A stretch of DNA of 64,000 bases from Rotaria socialis (lineage: Eukaryota; Rotifera; Eurotatoria; Philodinida; Philodinidae), in contig CAJNYU010001215.1 in the NCBI GenBank assembly GCA_905331475.1, positions 1 to 64,000 on the forward strand, given 5' to 3'. Position 1 is the stretch's first letter. Every line of letters starts with the position of its first letter. Below, one piece after another: positions 53,201 through 60,686 of this stretch. Both the position numbers and the translations under genes were made by a program. The notes below the pieces were generated by a model. The model saw nothing but the letters and a program-made list of their open reading frames with translations, ran no database searches and was not told where the DNA came from.

Positions 53201-53802
53201 GATGACTTGAAAGATTTAGAATTTTCAATTGTATTATTCATAAAATCATTTAATAATTCACATTGAACTTGACACGACAGCTGACATTGATTAGACAATC
53301 GATATGTAGGCGTAGGAAAACAAGAAAAATGTGGTTCTAATGATGATGTTATAGTTTCTGTGGGTAATAACACTTGCCAAGATGAAATTAATGGTTGATG
53401 GGGTGGATTCTCATCAATTTCAATCAAAATTGCAGCATTTTGTGCATGAAAATAAAGAGGAAGAAAATCACCTGATGTCAGTTCTTGAATAGTTGATTGT
53501 AGAATCGGTACAGAGCAGGTTTTCGTATTTTGTATGATTGACCAACGCTGAATACTCTTTTTAAGAATTTCTATAATCGGCAGTTGATTATTTGTGCCCA
53601 TCGATTGTAAAAAATCTTTCATACATTCAAGTATTTTGTATTCATTTTCATGGTTGGATTGAATTAAATAATCATCATCTGCCGATGATGGCAGATCATG
53701 TGGAAGGAATAAATGATTTAATATTGATTTATTAATGTCTTTTAAATGAAACGAACCATAGTTGCCATAAGATGAGGCTTGATGAAGATTTCTCAAAAAC
53801 AT
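44287..53802 (-). CDS. Giant DUF6606/DUF3638/DUF3645 protein, NTPase-like, intronless
   Basis: One uninterrupted frame of ~9.5 kb. The first in-frame ATG is at 53802, giving 3,171 residues. The frame extends upstream to 53880 only through a GTG codon. Family marks are the N-terminal ILNHLFLPHDLP region (DUF6606-like), a Cys-rich CEC...PKCDKC cluster (about 636-655), the DUF3638 core LNMGEGKTSVILPMLAV (about 2100-2117) with DESDEIL (~2232), and DEIHTRGTDF (~2672) followed by LVQACMRMRKLG (~2700). These four resemble Walker A, Walker B and helicase motifs V and VI, suggesting a SecA/SF2-like NTPase. Databases often auto-name such proteins ubiquitinyl hydrolase, which I cannot support from the motifs. 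A GTAAGT donor at 53944 and a TAG acceptor at 53881 suggest a 5' exon that has no in-frame ATG, so it is probably UTR. Confidence 0.88.
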   Translation of the reverse strand: MFLRNLHQASSYGNYGSFHLKDINKSILNHLFLPHDLPSSADDDYLIQSNHENEYKILECMKDFLQSMGTNNQLPIIEILKKSIQRWSIIQNTKTCSVPILQSTIQELTSGDFLPLYFHAQNAAILIEIDENPPHQPLISSWQVLLPTETITSSLEPHFSCFPTPTYRLSNQCQLSCQVQCELLNDFMNNTIENSKSFKSSYSFNDMREVPIAHYVCQWWIAQFQGIQVDNLVHKPISFKKKHRDQIRYQSSMHPFRRSGLWMTIKVVFHTILTQRLGNIGSIVYKLLITKFLTYVISTRQTLMSYQISSDLLVFCLRKIVRRLNKIETSLSSIYSTDINPWIQRVTEQIKQKLDCITPDSNWQKFIEQNEKLQSSTIQLNASEIKTYQHSWQNLKDYLKKHNSKTSPKRYSRKNDNDSFMSKRVAHDNNALPSVSKLTNDRDDPNGIALTSIEIWIRSSLEEWINRPVLSGKGYACFKDLQSFYEDYQRTALTYYYSENKSTDPIGYSRFILTSLTIICLMHRKLCEDARFERLKLHAIQIPHLLELFEFLVLPNRDDMIRARDLYDYFREFNSKPYPDLLSNIESTNAFGVHFADQSLEMNETLQKIQDQVEQDKKDKVEEVNKEKERYQQLMGKADELKCECELVRFAPKCDKCTIMKQANNIKVHIYESPIPSQRESALAVIFELQMPSEIRCYRDILWQFVNRPNSNPTNQMHEWLSFSPHRAKLSTYFNGSSNCRVKLVSSSQSISHSHFSAPRHVVSTPLDDFFYENGLRVQISPTKVTEFQNECRTLTPELTDPNYKQLQFSIATTKCVQNKVISELSKCSLQLKPAQFIEFGSFRSGHRLQWWNLLSILELDSLPMDEESVAILITHALLQYGPMTMDRDALICFWCPESHQQLLEDHFVDELIVRLERRLKDCECNWQNELMLVIITVIVMRVFTICNSTRKNEMTNLVIKCRNVGEKWIQLIMESIQNPSSPDFDKMDVLRSKIVIIGVVCVLTFSMYTDDSNSIALSNQNVISLLTIVTTIHDNMILSKKKTNMSIFMRNLMRSSERILVSINPKMSELLEKSSYAILNEFCALYWAVIRNKGTMNGNWKKRNTDIHDGWYDGKYESNQVSLDCLKGVFSVNGMTVGFLPDRITSDQLFVRVFGQHIFEVQTAESENSYITKHGYHVDGNVHYEFRHDYNSGGMTLYEKYIKTNDKFQLIPPSCFENELPAIFTPNYSHWWNENTKLVEFRSICFQDSNFLSNVHYKLSLEEGFLWTCNTESKQYLINRSSSFFQHLFKRYFIRLDDEPHVYMLRENDIIHIHLSRLGIGFKYNIQTNIIASREYSDMYIDENQWFGALTGLKSGLLLSPTTIDNDKNRHYLCRKLIVPFGQVQAKGKSGNNHQIVTIERKSLSVSFLHQYFIFILNDRLRILQPTESPTGWLYLALLHATTSHPLPDQYTGMTGMERAFQLLKSAGSWSDQPFDAVSRNILLQIATISPKVNYYPEHLRCMEKIEWNSDSLPHSLQHFGYYLIAKKLVEASEEWNFMHPASTSNDELQKIFENKKYNENLLAKLYWDYRDSYNPTARLSAQMESEIRRKSETKSYQPDWHSGPLATNYSSLSLTGSLYASGDLNLKDSTQLQCFPLSRWLSSEYELKNIWIGLLKFVEQLKTTEAGNQKDGIERFEVLLSFLHYISSKCASQPYYLQILKSTLKAPCLPLSSASYPSFTRYENIQEASYQSHRIKLPRNLGRYRYPVANREIQDCFNQNVNYENKSFPDRNIYTHVINQLFKTWRQNGQLRVLLNNIQSHISSIAMVPLDHQGSVGLQQFTFESFQNHYQICHNSTDKGVDQKLLESAEQKFLQPHGNYFIQPTSCIKIINQQKAFPERIFPSTDSQLNALSDIANHFKEHLTESWKNFNLIEEYRKEYPSVDYINQFLDSFRQESKTFWDELTKSITIRNELLFKIGLALRILPTTLISVFLQLWLNDTDSNFSTSSKIMSDESLSALLLTTEQRTLLGGIMVNWVVEQQLERALHFANQKQQEDFEKEMSNVPHANWTPSMHLPWLILELEMNITIREIQIEVARHMIQPMMNENNPSISNIVMQLNMGEGKTSVILPMLAVSVCSSPSSLVRIIVLKSLFPMNYQSLRYKLGGLLNRRVLPFACRRDMNFTDVQVNKIFNRLQHGLSNYDAVLTSPEDILSFDLLTIDKCRQHQFDVGRAMLSIQRWMKMFGRDILDESDEILHVKYQLIYSIGRQQQVDGGLERWNTIQFVLNLVKQHTTNIAQQHHNDIFYKASERRSRFPEFRLLNHRPFPELCQRIANAWLDQKNYRQLDQQLILSFILDANSSIDNVIDRFPYSIIQLFLIMRGLLSSEVLFVALKKRYRVNFGVNQNSKFNRLMAVPFRAKDVAADNTEFGHPDVAIVLTQLSYYYSGLSDSQMLQCFDRLNQDESDPEMIYDEWISLEEENETISSIKQWKTVNLKDYQQRTQRLFPTLRYNMSVINYFLNHFVFPREAKQFPHKLVSSPWDLSASSRTKIITGFSGTNDTQLLLPVHIRQCDLPQLQKTDALVLHNLLQPKNDHYQYLPISTSSDEILNLIVKDKSVIQVILDVGALFVDGTNRQIAVKWLDKTDKNKIDYAVYFESDSIFVCGRQYQHHAFLASPASERLDRCVFYLDEIHTRGTDFKFPNDFRAAVTLGNGLSKDRLVQACMRMRKLGKHHWLSFWSSNEVHQQIQTMKNTSSLLNETENIDDRITLTDILRWVYENTQQSTWDGLHHWATQSLSFQRKVTAFQNIHWKDLLESFTDNMMKNLAKQCLEDEVTKLEIMYGVSKTFQTIFEIYSARCKYSAIFSSVEIHEAVSKRLCAYGGSKTLLAQLLDEEQQRELEREQELEEERHQKRPSPVEPFEPVLHDAIKSLCEEQGPMLNLSKLTSVFCPIADAFLGTTLYSECQPDGWQKNIWATNEFKRVIRTQGESLDPFLRPPRWVLVYRNQHIIFVSPTEANWLMGQLYFLYRKQSFIEQLTTTLRVLLPRMKRDQSILANTTTLTVPPTMFSNRGNFSFPIPVEWLVELFVFNGTIYLESSQEQTAYCQRLGVCPKPRSEIEEDAFEKGWITVDGFVNKSNHRCLLQLQQCLFHSNPLAFIRKLVENRNNTHAPIASHVGSIIMNALKLPF

Positions 53803-53880
53803 TTGTAAAATGAAATGCTGAAACAAAAATGCATACGCTCGGTTGAGAGTTGAAAACTCAATTGAATAAAAGTTTGACAC

Positions 53881-56174
53881 TACGGTTTTATTAGCAAATG
53901 CATCTTTGAAAACAATGAACTAAATCATACTATTGTGACTTACCTTGTCGCTGATAACTTTCCCGACCTATTTGGTTGTTTCAAATGTGTCTTTCTATTT
54001 CATGTGAATGCAGCTTCTAGCTTTATTAATATACAATATGAACTGGAGAAAAACCCAGAGAACAAAAAAAAGATCTTTGCCCATTAAGTCAGCATTGTTA
54101 AAGAGATGTCACTGAATTCCGGCAAGAATGCCAAGTGTTGGTGTCTTTTTCTTTTGTTTGTTTACAGTAGGAACTTATTAACAGTTTCTAACATATTGCA
54201 ATGGATATAGTCTACGGTTGCTTGATTTAATCTTCTACTAGCTCATGATCTGAATACTGGGTTTGTTGTAAATTTGTTTGAAACAATATGATGAAAAGAA
54301 CGAAGTCTCAAGTCTGACAACATGTGGCTTAAATTATATTTAGTTAATAGTCAACGAAAACAAACAACTTATTTAGGTATATTTGATGCTACGACAAGAA
54401 GAATTTCTTCGTCAGCATTGCTATTACAAAGTTCGAAATATTCCTATCGATTTTATACGAAAATCAGCGAGTATCATCGTCATACCAAGAGTAGTGGCAG
54501 TGATACTTTAATACTGTAGAGTAAGCTTTAACGAACTTTCTTTCTACATATTCTGATAGAGAAAATAATGCTCTATATTTCTATGCTATATGATCACACA
54601 TCAACTAATATCATAATAATAAACTTTCGATAAGATTTGTTTCTCTATGATATGTGCCTACCCAAGCAGACAAAATTTTTCAGAAACGCGTTTAAACACC
54701 ACAAAAACTATGTTTCTATACGTATTGCGTCGTTTTTAGGAGGCTGGCCGTGCAAACGCCAATCTTTCATTTTTCACCACATGAAAACTCGCAAATACTT
54801 TGTTGTCATTGTATTATTGTATTCATCCTCGTTAACGATTCAATTTGCCAATTTGATAGCGTTTAAACGATTATTTCAATTGGCATGCGCGCTTTTTTCC
54901 AGGGTGTGGGTGTGTGGGTCTGTAGATTTTCCACTTCTATCGACACCCACACACCCACCCATCATCGGTGTTCATCAAAATACGAATAGTGCAAATGCAT
55001 TCGACATCAGAATAGGAACCAAGAGAATGAGACGCATCCGTAAAAAGGCATGAAACCAGCGAACGATCAAACTATAAATAACTATCTATAAAGTACTTAA
55101 ATGACTGAAACTCAGTTTATTATATTTTTTATCATCATAACACTTTAATAAAAACTGCTGTAAAACTATCTGTCGCAAAACCCTGAATCTCACAATTCAT
55201 TGATAATTGGCTGAGGAGCAGCGACAAGCGGCTATGAAAAACTGTGCTCTATAAAACTATCGAAGTCTCAGTCGAAAATGAGCATGAAATCTTAATACAA
55301 AGTGAGGAATCTAAAACCCAGGATAGATTGAGTGTATGTGGATTTAGTTCAGTCCTTCAGTCAAACCCATACACACTCAAGAACAATCCTCCGTATGGAG
55401 AGTACTTAAAACTGGATATTCAATGATGATTGTATTAATTCAGCACATTGCCATCAGACACACCGTTCTTGATCGAATAAGGATCAATATTTCAGATAAT
55501 ATGGAAGATGCAAATATGAAGCTTACACTTGCATAGACCAATAACAAAAAGAATGCTTGACTACACACATTTGTGTAGAATCAAAGTATTAAACGTACAT
55601 AAGTGTATTAGAATACGAGCATATATCTAGTTCTCATCCTGTACTCATTAAGCAATCTGATTAGAATGTTTATAATCATATATACCGATTTCTTTTCAAG
55701 AGAAGCTATATCTGCGTAATGATGAGTGGGAGTTCTAATCTGAATTTTGTGGCTCTTGTATGTAATCATATCTTCACTCAAAAATGCAATTTCTAATCCG
55801 CTTACAAAAATTGGGACATGACAATCTGCGATAGAATATATAAAAAAAGACACATGAATATAAATCTTATCTTTTCTTCTCAATAGTTTGCTAGAGAAAA
55901 GAAGAATTACATTATTATAATATAACGACAGAGAAGGAAAGAAAATCTTGTTGAAAGAACAAGAAGAGCAGAAACGACATACTTTAAATTGTTCGCAGGT
56001 GCAGAAAAACAAAAGATGCCACTTAGTAAGCATTCTTTTTCTAAATTCATTCTGATACAACAGAGAAACGTGTCTTGATTTTGTATCAATGCCGCATAGA
56101 TAATTGTATATTGCTTCGCTATATGGCCGCTTGTTTTGTCTTCTATATTTAAGATATCTTTCAGATAAAACATA
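53881..56174. other. Intergenic; probable 5' UTR intron of the giant gene, then no gene recognised
   Basis: Bases 53881-53944 look like a 64 bp intron belonging to the minus-strand giant gene. The rest is AT-rich. A 138-codon ORF at 54637-55053 begins with TTG, contains a telomere-like hairpin and has no family character. Several 60-75 codon ORFs look random. Confidence 0.5.
54906..54958. repeat. Telomere-like perfect inverted repeat (14 bp arms)
   Basis: GTGGGTGTGTGGGT (54906-54919) is perfectly complementary to ACCCACACACCCAC (54945-54958) across a 25-base loop. The arms are built from TGTGGG-like units, the bdelloid telomere motif. Two telomere-like seeds face each other head to head. Confidence 0.6.
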
Positions 56175-56400
56175 ATGTGCAGAAAAACGATTTGTTCTAA
56201 ATGTGGAAAGCCTACATGGGCAGGTGATGTGAAGATCAGTTCCAATCTACTGAAAACATTACTCAATATATATTTTTTTTGAGTTTTTAGGTTGTGGTCA
56301 ACACATTGAACAAGCATTAGAAGGTGTGCCAATCAAAGAACGATGTAAATGCTCAAAAGATTCAAGAGTTGGAAGATGTATTCTTTTACGTAGAATATGA
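56175..56400 (+). CDS. Small conserved Cys-rich (probable zinc) protein, 52 residues, 2 exons
   Basis: Exon 1 is 56175-56223 and exon 2 is 56291-56400, with a 67 bp GT-AG intron (GCAG|GTGATG...TTTTTAG|GTTGTGG). Together they give 159 nt. The product begins MCRKTICSKCGKPTWAGCGQ and continues HIEQALEGVPIKERCKCSKD. This matches a very small, widely conserved protein of bacteria, fungi and plants with the pattern C-x-x-C-GK-x-TWAGCGxH and VP...RC. The pairs C8/C11 and C18 with H20, plus later cysteines, could bind zinc. No function is established. The intron splits the most conserved motif, so neither exon is visible as a long ORF. The opposite-strand ORFs here are shadows. Confidence 0.8.
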
Positions 56401-57042
56401 GAATTTATCAGATCGTGTTATCATTAATTGATGCATAATAAAATCAGCGATGAGTACAATTCAAGATGAATCTTTTTACATATGTGTACACTTCCTTTTT
56501 TTGGCATATGGCATACATCAATAAAATTATTTTTTTCTTATAACTTGTTATTTTTCAAATGTCTATTTGCTCTTCTCATAAGTTATACCTTTCCCACAAT
56601 AAAGAGTACCTTTTAATATTTCGTAATTTTTTTGGGATTTAAATCCGTTGATTGACTCTTGGCTGAAAAGCAAAAGTTGAGAGCTATGAATTGAATCCTT
56701 TTATCATTGTCCGTTAAGTCCGAATTTGGGAAGATGCTCGCTAAATTTTTAAAATCTTGCCAGAATCTTGCTCTGGCACGTACAAGATAATGACACTTGG
56801 CTTGTCTTTCTTTGAACACAGATTTTTTTCTAATAATTCGAAAAACTAGACAACGTTTCATAGTAACTTGTTCATATAGACAGAATTCAAAAAACAAAAT
56901 AAAATAGGAAAAGTTTTAAATCGTATTTTATTGGAAGAAAGATATCGCAAGATTATGCCAAGTACAGGAACAATTGTATGGAAATGGAAATATCTAGTAA
57001 ATAAAAGACGTTGATCAAAATCGAATAATAATTATAACGATT

Positions 57043-58056
57043 TTAACTCCAATTAGCGATGCAACGTAAGTAAATTAATGTTTTCCCATCGCTACTCGTT
57101 TCAACATTCGTTATAAAGAAACATGTTGTAGCTGATAATAAAATTTCTTCTTCTTCTGGAAATGATGATATCGATGTTAGGTCAGCACCAACCGGTATCG
57201 ACGTTAAATCGATAATAAACAGCGTGTTTCCAAAATTTTCTGCTTTTGAACGATTTTTTGTTGTTGACGTAAATGCAGGCCAATGACCACATTCGTCTAT
57301 CTTATAACAGTTTATCATCTCCGACGTTAAATTGCCACCTCTATAAACCAAATTTTGTAGTCTCTTATTGATTGGTTGTAAAGGACCATAACCAGTTTCT
57401 GATTTGAGATACTGATGCAAAAGATAAGTAAATGGGCCAAGTGTACTAATTTTGCTCACGTCATGTTCTCTTAAAACCTGATTCAAAAGTTTGTACAGAA
57501 AGCATTCTCTAGTATACAACCAAGCGCAATGCTTATAAATTTCACTTTCTGGCTTCTTTTTCATATTTCTCAGACTATTTGCAATCCAGGCAGCTTCACA
57601 TTGTTTACCCAATTTCGCCCCTTCTTCAACTATGCCTGCTGCAGCCAACTCAAGGACTTGTGGAATGTCGTCATACACCGCAGAACGAACATCCGCTTTC
57701 CAACAGTCGATAAACTCGGATCCCTGGCCTCTACATCTATTAGGAGGTCGAAATGACGGTATATTTACGGACTGAGTCGGTAGAAAGAATCGATCACGTC
57801 TGAGTAGTTCCGGTTCACGATTGCCACGAACAACACGTTTTATTGGTCGCTGTTTCGTCTTGTCGATTATACTAATCTGAATATTTTTCTTTAAATCAAT
57901 GATATAGTCATCTATTTCGACCGTCTGAAGTTTCTTCGTACAAGCAGCTTCTATAATTTCATTTTCAATGTCTGAGTATGTATCCCATTTGGCTATTTCT
58001 TCTGTTGACCATGGATTCAAATTTGTTTTCCAATACCACATAGCATGATCAGTCAT
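57043..58056 (-). CDS. WWE-domain arginine mono-ADP-ribosyltransferase
   Basis: Intronless, 337 residues, starting at an ATG at 58056. Residues ~6-75 form a WWE domain (MWYWKTNLNPWSTEEIAKW ... IENEIIEAAC), which in other proteins reads poly- or iso-ADP-ribose or mediates ubiquitin-linked interactions. Residues ~130-335 form an R-S-E class ART fold (PF01129-like). The key residues are R239 in LVYRGG, the S-T-S stretch in AFTSTTKN (264-266) and the acidic PEEEEILL loop (301-304), which supplies the E-x-E of arginine-specific enzymes. The predicted reaction is transfer of ADP-ribose from NAD+ to protein arginine. No signal peptide is visible, so it is probably intracellular. The WWE plus ART architecture is familiar from bdelloids. 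The catalytic residues look intact. Confidence 0.9.
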   Translation of the reverse strand: MTDHAMWYWKTNLNPWSTEEIAKWDTYSDIENEIIEAACTKKLQTVEIDDYIIDLKKNIQISIIDKTKQRPIKRVVRGNREPELLRRDRFFLPTQSVNIPSFRPPNRCRGQGSEFIDCWKADVRSAVYDDIPQVLELAAAGIVEEGAKLGKQCEAAWIANSLRNMKKKPESEIYKHCAWLYTRECFLYKLLNQVLREHDVSKISTLGPFTYLLHQYLKSETGYGPLQPINKRLQNLVYRGGNLTSEMINCYKIDECGHWPAFTSTTKNRSKAENFGNTLFIIDLTSIPVGADLTSISSFPEEEEILLSATTCFFITNVETSSDGKTLIYLRCIANWS

Positions 58057-60686
58057 CTTAATGTTGATAGCGACAATTTGAAAAAACGTTGCCTCTTAGT
58101 AACTAGACAAGCAAAACTCAAATGGTTAATTTTGCGATGGAGAAAAACACAATGCATCGACGTTACAGGAAGAAAAAAGGTAAATTAAATTTCTACTATC
58201 GTCATGTGTAAATACATGTAAAAAAAAGACTTCATTCCTCTCCACTATCAACTCCTGAGAATGAGTCACCGTTGTCATAACCGGTTTCTATTTCTGCTCA
58301 AGAAGTCTTATCAATCAGCTGATATCCTAGGTTCGGCCTAGTCTCTAGGGTGGACCAAAAGTGTGTGGCGTGAGTGAGTGCCTTGTTTATGCGTGATCCA
58401 TACCTCCCTTGCCACTCACCATGGTAAAATGGAAATTAGTTTCTTATCAGGGAGTTCGCTTTACTATGTTTACGGTTGTAATTATAGTTTTCTATTTTCG
58501 GTAAAACACAGTTAGATTACTTTACTTCATCTGATAAAGTAAAGATAAAGTGCCACCACTAGATCGAAGTGCTGAGTAAATATTTAGCTATTATACTATT
58601 CACAACAACATGAATAGAACGTATTTTCTTTTAAAACTATTCAACAAAGCGAATAAATGTTCTCGTTTGTCTAAAATCCAAACAGAACATTGAAAACTAA
58701 TTCTCACATATGGATGTGAGTGTGTTTGATTATATGAAAACTGAATATCACATCTCAAACCTATATTTCCCTAAAAAATATTCATTTGTCTCATTGAATG
58801 AAAAGTGTCGTTATATTGGGATACCGAATCTTTTTTAAGATGAAAAACAGAAAATGAGAAACTCCGAATTAAGTCAATGCATTAGACAACTTGACAACAT
58901 TATCCTTGAATTTCGAGCTGCTATTTTTTATAATTGTTCCAAGGATTTATCGATCGGCTAATACAGTCAAAAATATCTTTCATATCAACATTGTTAGAAT
59001 GGTATTGTTCCCCTAGAATGCTGAAGGGAGATTGATTGATCTTTTCTAATATGATGGTAGTACATCTGCCCGAGCAGAGGATGTGTAGTTCGAATCCCAC
59101 GAAAGGGTCATATTTTATTTTTTTATGTGATCATATCATTTCGCTGTTAGCTTAGCGCCTAATAGATATCATTATAGAACTTCATTTTGTTGCAAAGCGT
59201 ATTACCTAAAAATTGTTTTGCGGCTATTTATAATATAGTGCATCTTGATGCGTTGTAAGTGAAATGTGTCGAACATATTCAGAGCAATGCTTATGATTCC
59301 TTTCAATCACTGCTCGCCTTTCTTTTCTTTTTCTTTTATATGAATTGTTTGTTCTATGAATTTAAAGCGTACAGTTTCTTAAAATATTTATATCGAGAAA
59401 AAATGATGATTTATGTTACAGGTATCTTTACTCTATTTTTAGCAACAAAACGAACTTAAACATGTATGGTTTTTCGTAGACAATACAAAAAGTTACCTTA
59501 CAGTGTTACAATCGATTTACAAAATATGAGATGTTAATGACGTCAGTAGAGTCGAATAATTGTTTTTGTAATGATGTATGAAGAAAATAAATTTTCTTAT
59601 TTCAAATCTTGCGTCATACATACAATCAAAGAAATTTGAGTAGGAAAAAATGCCGTACTGATAGAATGACACAATGATGATTAAACTAACATCGAAAGAA
59701 GGTTTATTAATTTTAAGTCTTGTCTTTTTTTGTTGACTGCTCCAATTCTTTTGTCTATGTGTATCGAAACGTTCGATAAAACAAAAATGATGAGGCATTC
59801 GTTTTCTTTAAATTGAACTGATTTGTGTTTTTTGCTAGTGTATTTATTTTTAGACGCATTATAATGACTTTCATTATTCATAGCTAGTAATTTCATTGTA
59901 GCGTCATACCGTTACAATTCAACAGACATGTAAGAATTGTGCGAATCATCTACATATAACTTGGAAAATATTCAAACAATAATTTGATATATCTATGAGA
60001 TCTCGATGTCTACATCATTGACAACGTCTGTTTCAGAGTAGAAGAATGCAAGCGTGTACCCACATATTATAGTCGTTTGAAGAGATATTTTTCGGTCAGT
60101 TATGACTCTTTATTGGTTTTTATATTAAATAATTCATTTAATAGAAAATTCTTCAACTTCACTACATTCTCGTTGTGTAGTCATGTTATTTAATAAATAT
60201 TTGAAAAATTATAATAGACGTTTTTTTGATTGGCCAAGTCTGCTTAGAATGTTTTATATTTAAATACAATCTTCAAGTGTGTGGGAAAACGAAACCATGC
60301 TCAAATGTCTAGTTTCATCTTATTATTTTTGAAATATAACAATAATAGAGTTGATATTGTGTATGTTCAGGAATATTTAAAAATGTCCTGTGCCATATAC
60401 ATATCTATATATGATTGTTAATAGCAACATCTGTTTTTAACATAAAAAATCTGTTGATTGGAAATAAATAAATCGGTTTAAAAGACTTCAAACCAAATCG
60501 GTCCCGTCACTGTTAAGATTAGGTGTCATGATGTCGTACAAGTAATACTCATGACGAATACTGCATCAAACATCGCGCAATTTTGCCTTTTACTTCCCTG
60601 TGTTTGTAATTGCAGCATACGTACAACACGTCATATAAAATGATGAAGAACATGTACGATGAAAGTTACATTTTTCTATTCATACC
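58057..60686. other. Intergenic between the ART and VWA genes
   Basis: The two genes diverge, so both promoters should lie here. The DNA is AT-rich and short ORFs show no family character. The only structured piece is the tRNA-like element near 59040. Confidence 0.5.
59038..59109 (+). pseudogene. tRNA-like degenerate element (tRNA pseudogene or SINE-like)
   Basis: GATCTTTTC pairs (with wobbles) to GAAAGGGTC over nine positions. A D-loop-like GATGGTAGTA, a CTG...CAG anticodon-like stem and a B-box-like AGTTCGAATCC follow in tRNA order. The T-stem does not pair and the anticodon loop is short, so this is not a working tRNA. It could be a tRNA pseudogene or a tRNA-derived SINE head. Confidence 0.4.

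Noticed and set aside
44287..53880. Start of the giant protein at 53880
   Set aside because: That codon is GTG; a eukaryotic start there is unlikely, so the first ATG at 53802 was used.
54637..55053. 138-codon ORF
   Set aside because: Starts with TTG, spans a telomere-like hairpin and shows no family features.
55608..56332. Two minus-strand ORFs of 141-150 codons
   Set aside because: Random-looking composition; they lie opposite the real two-exon small protein at 56175-56400.
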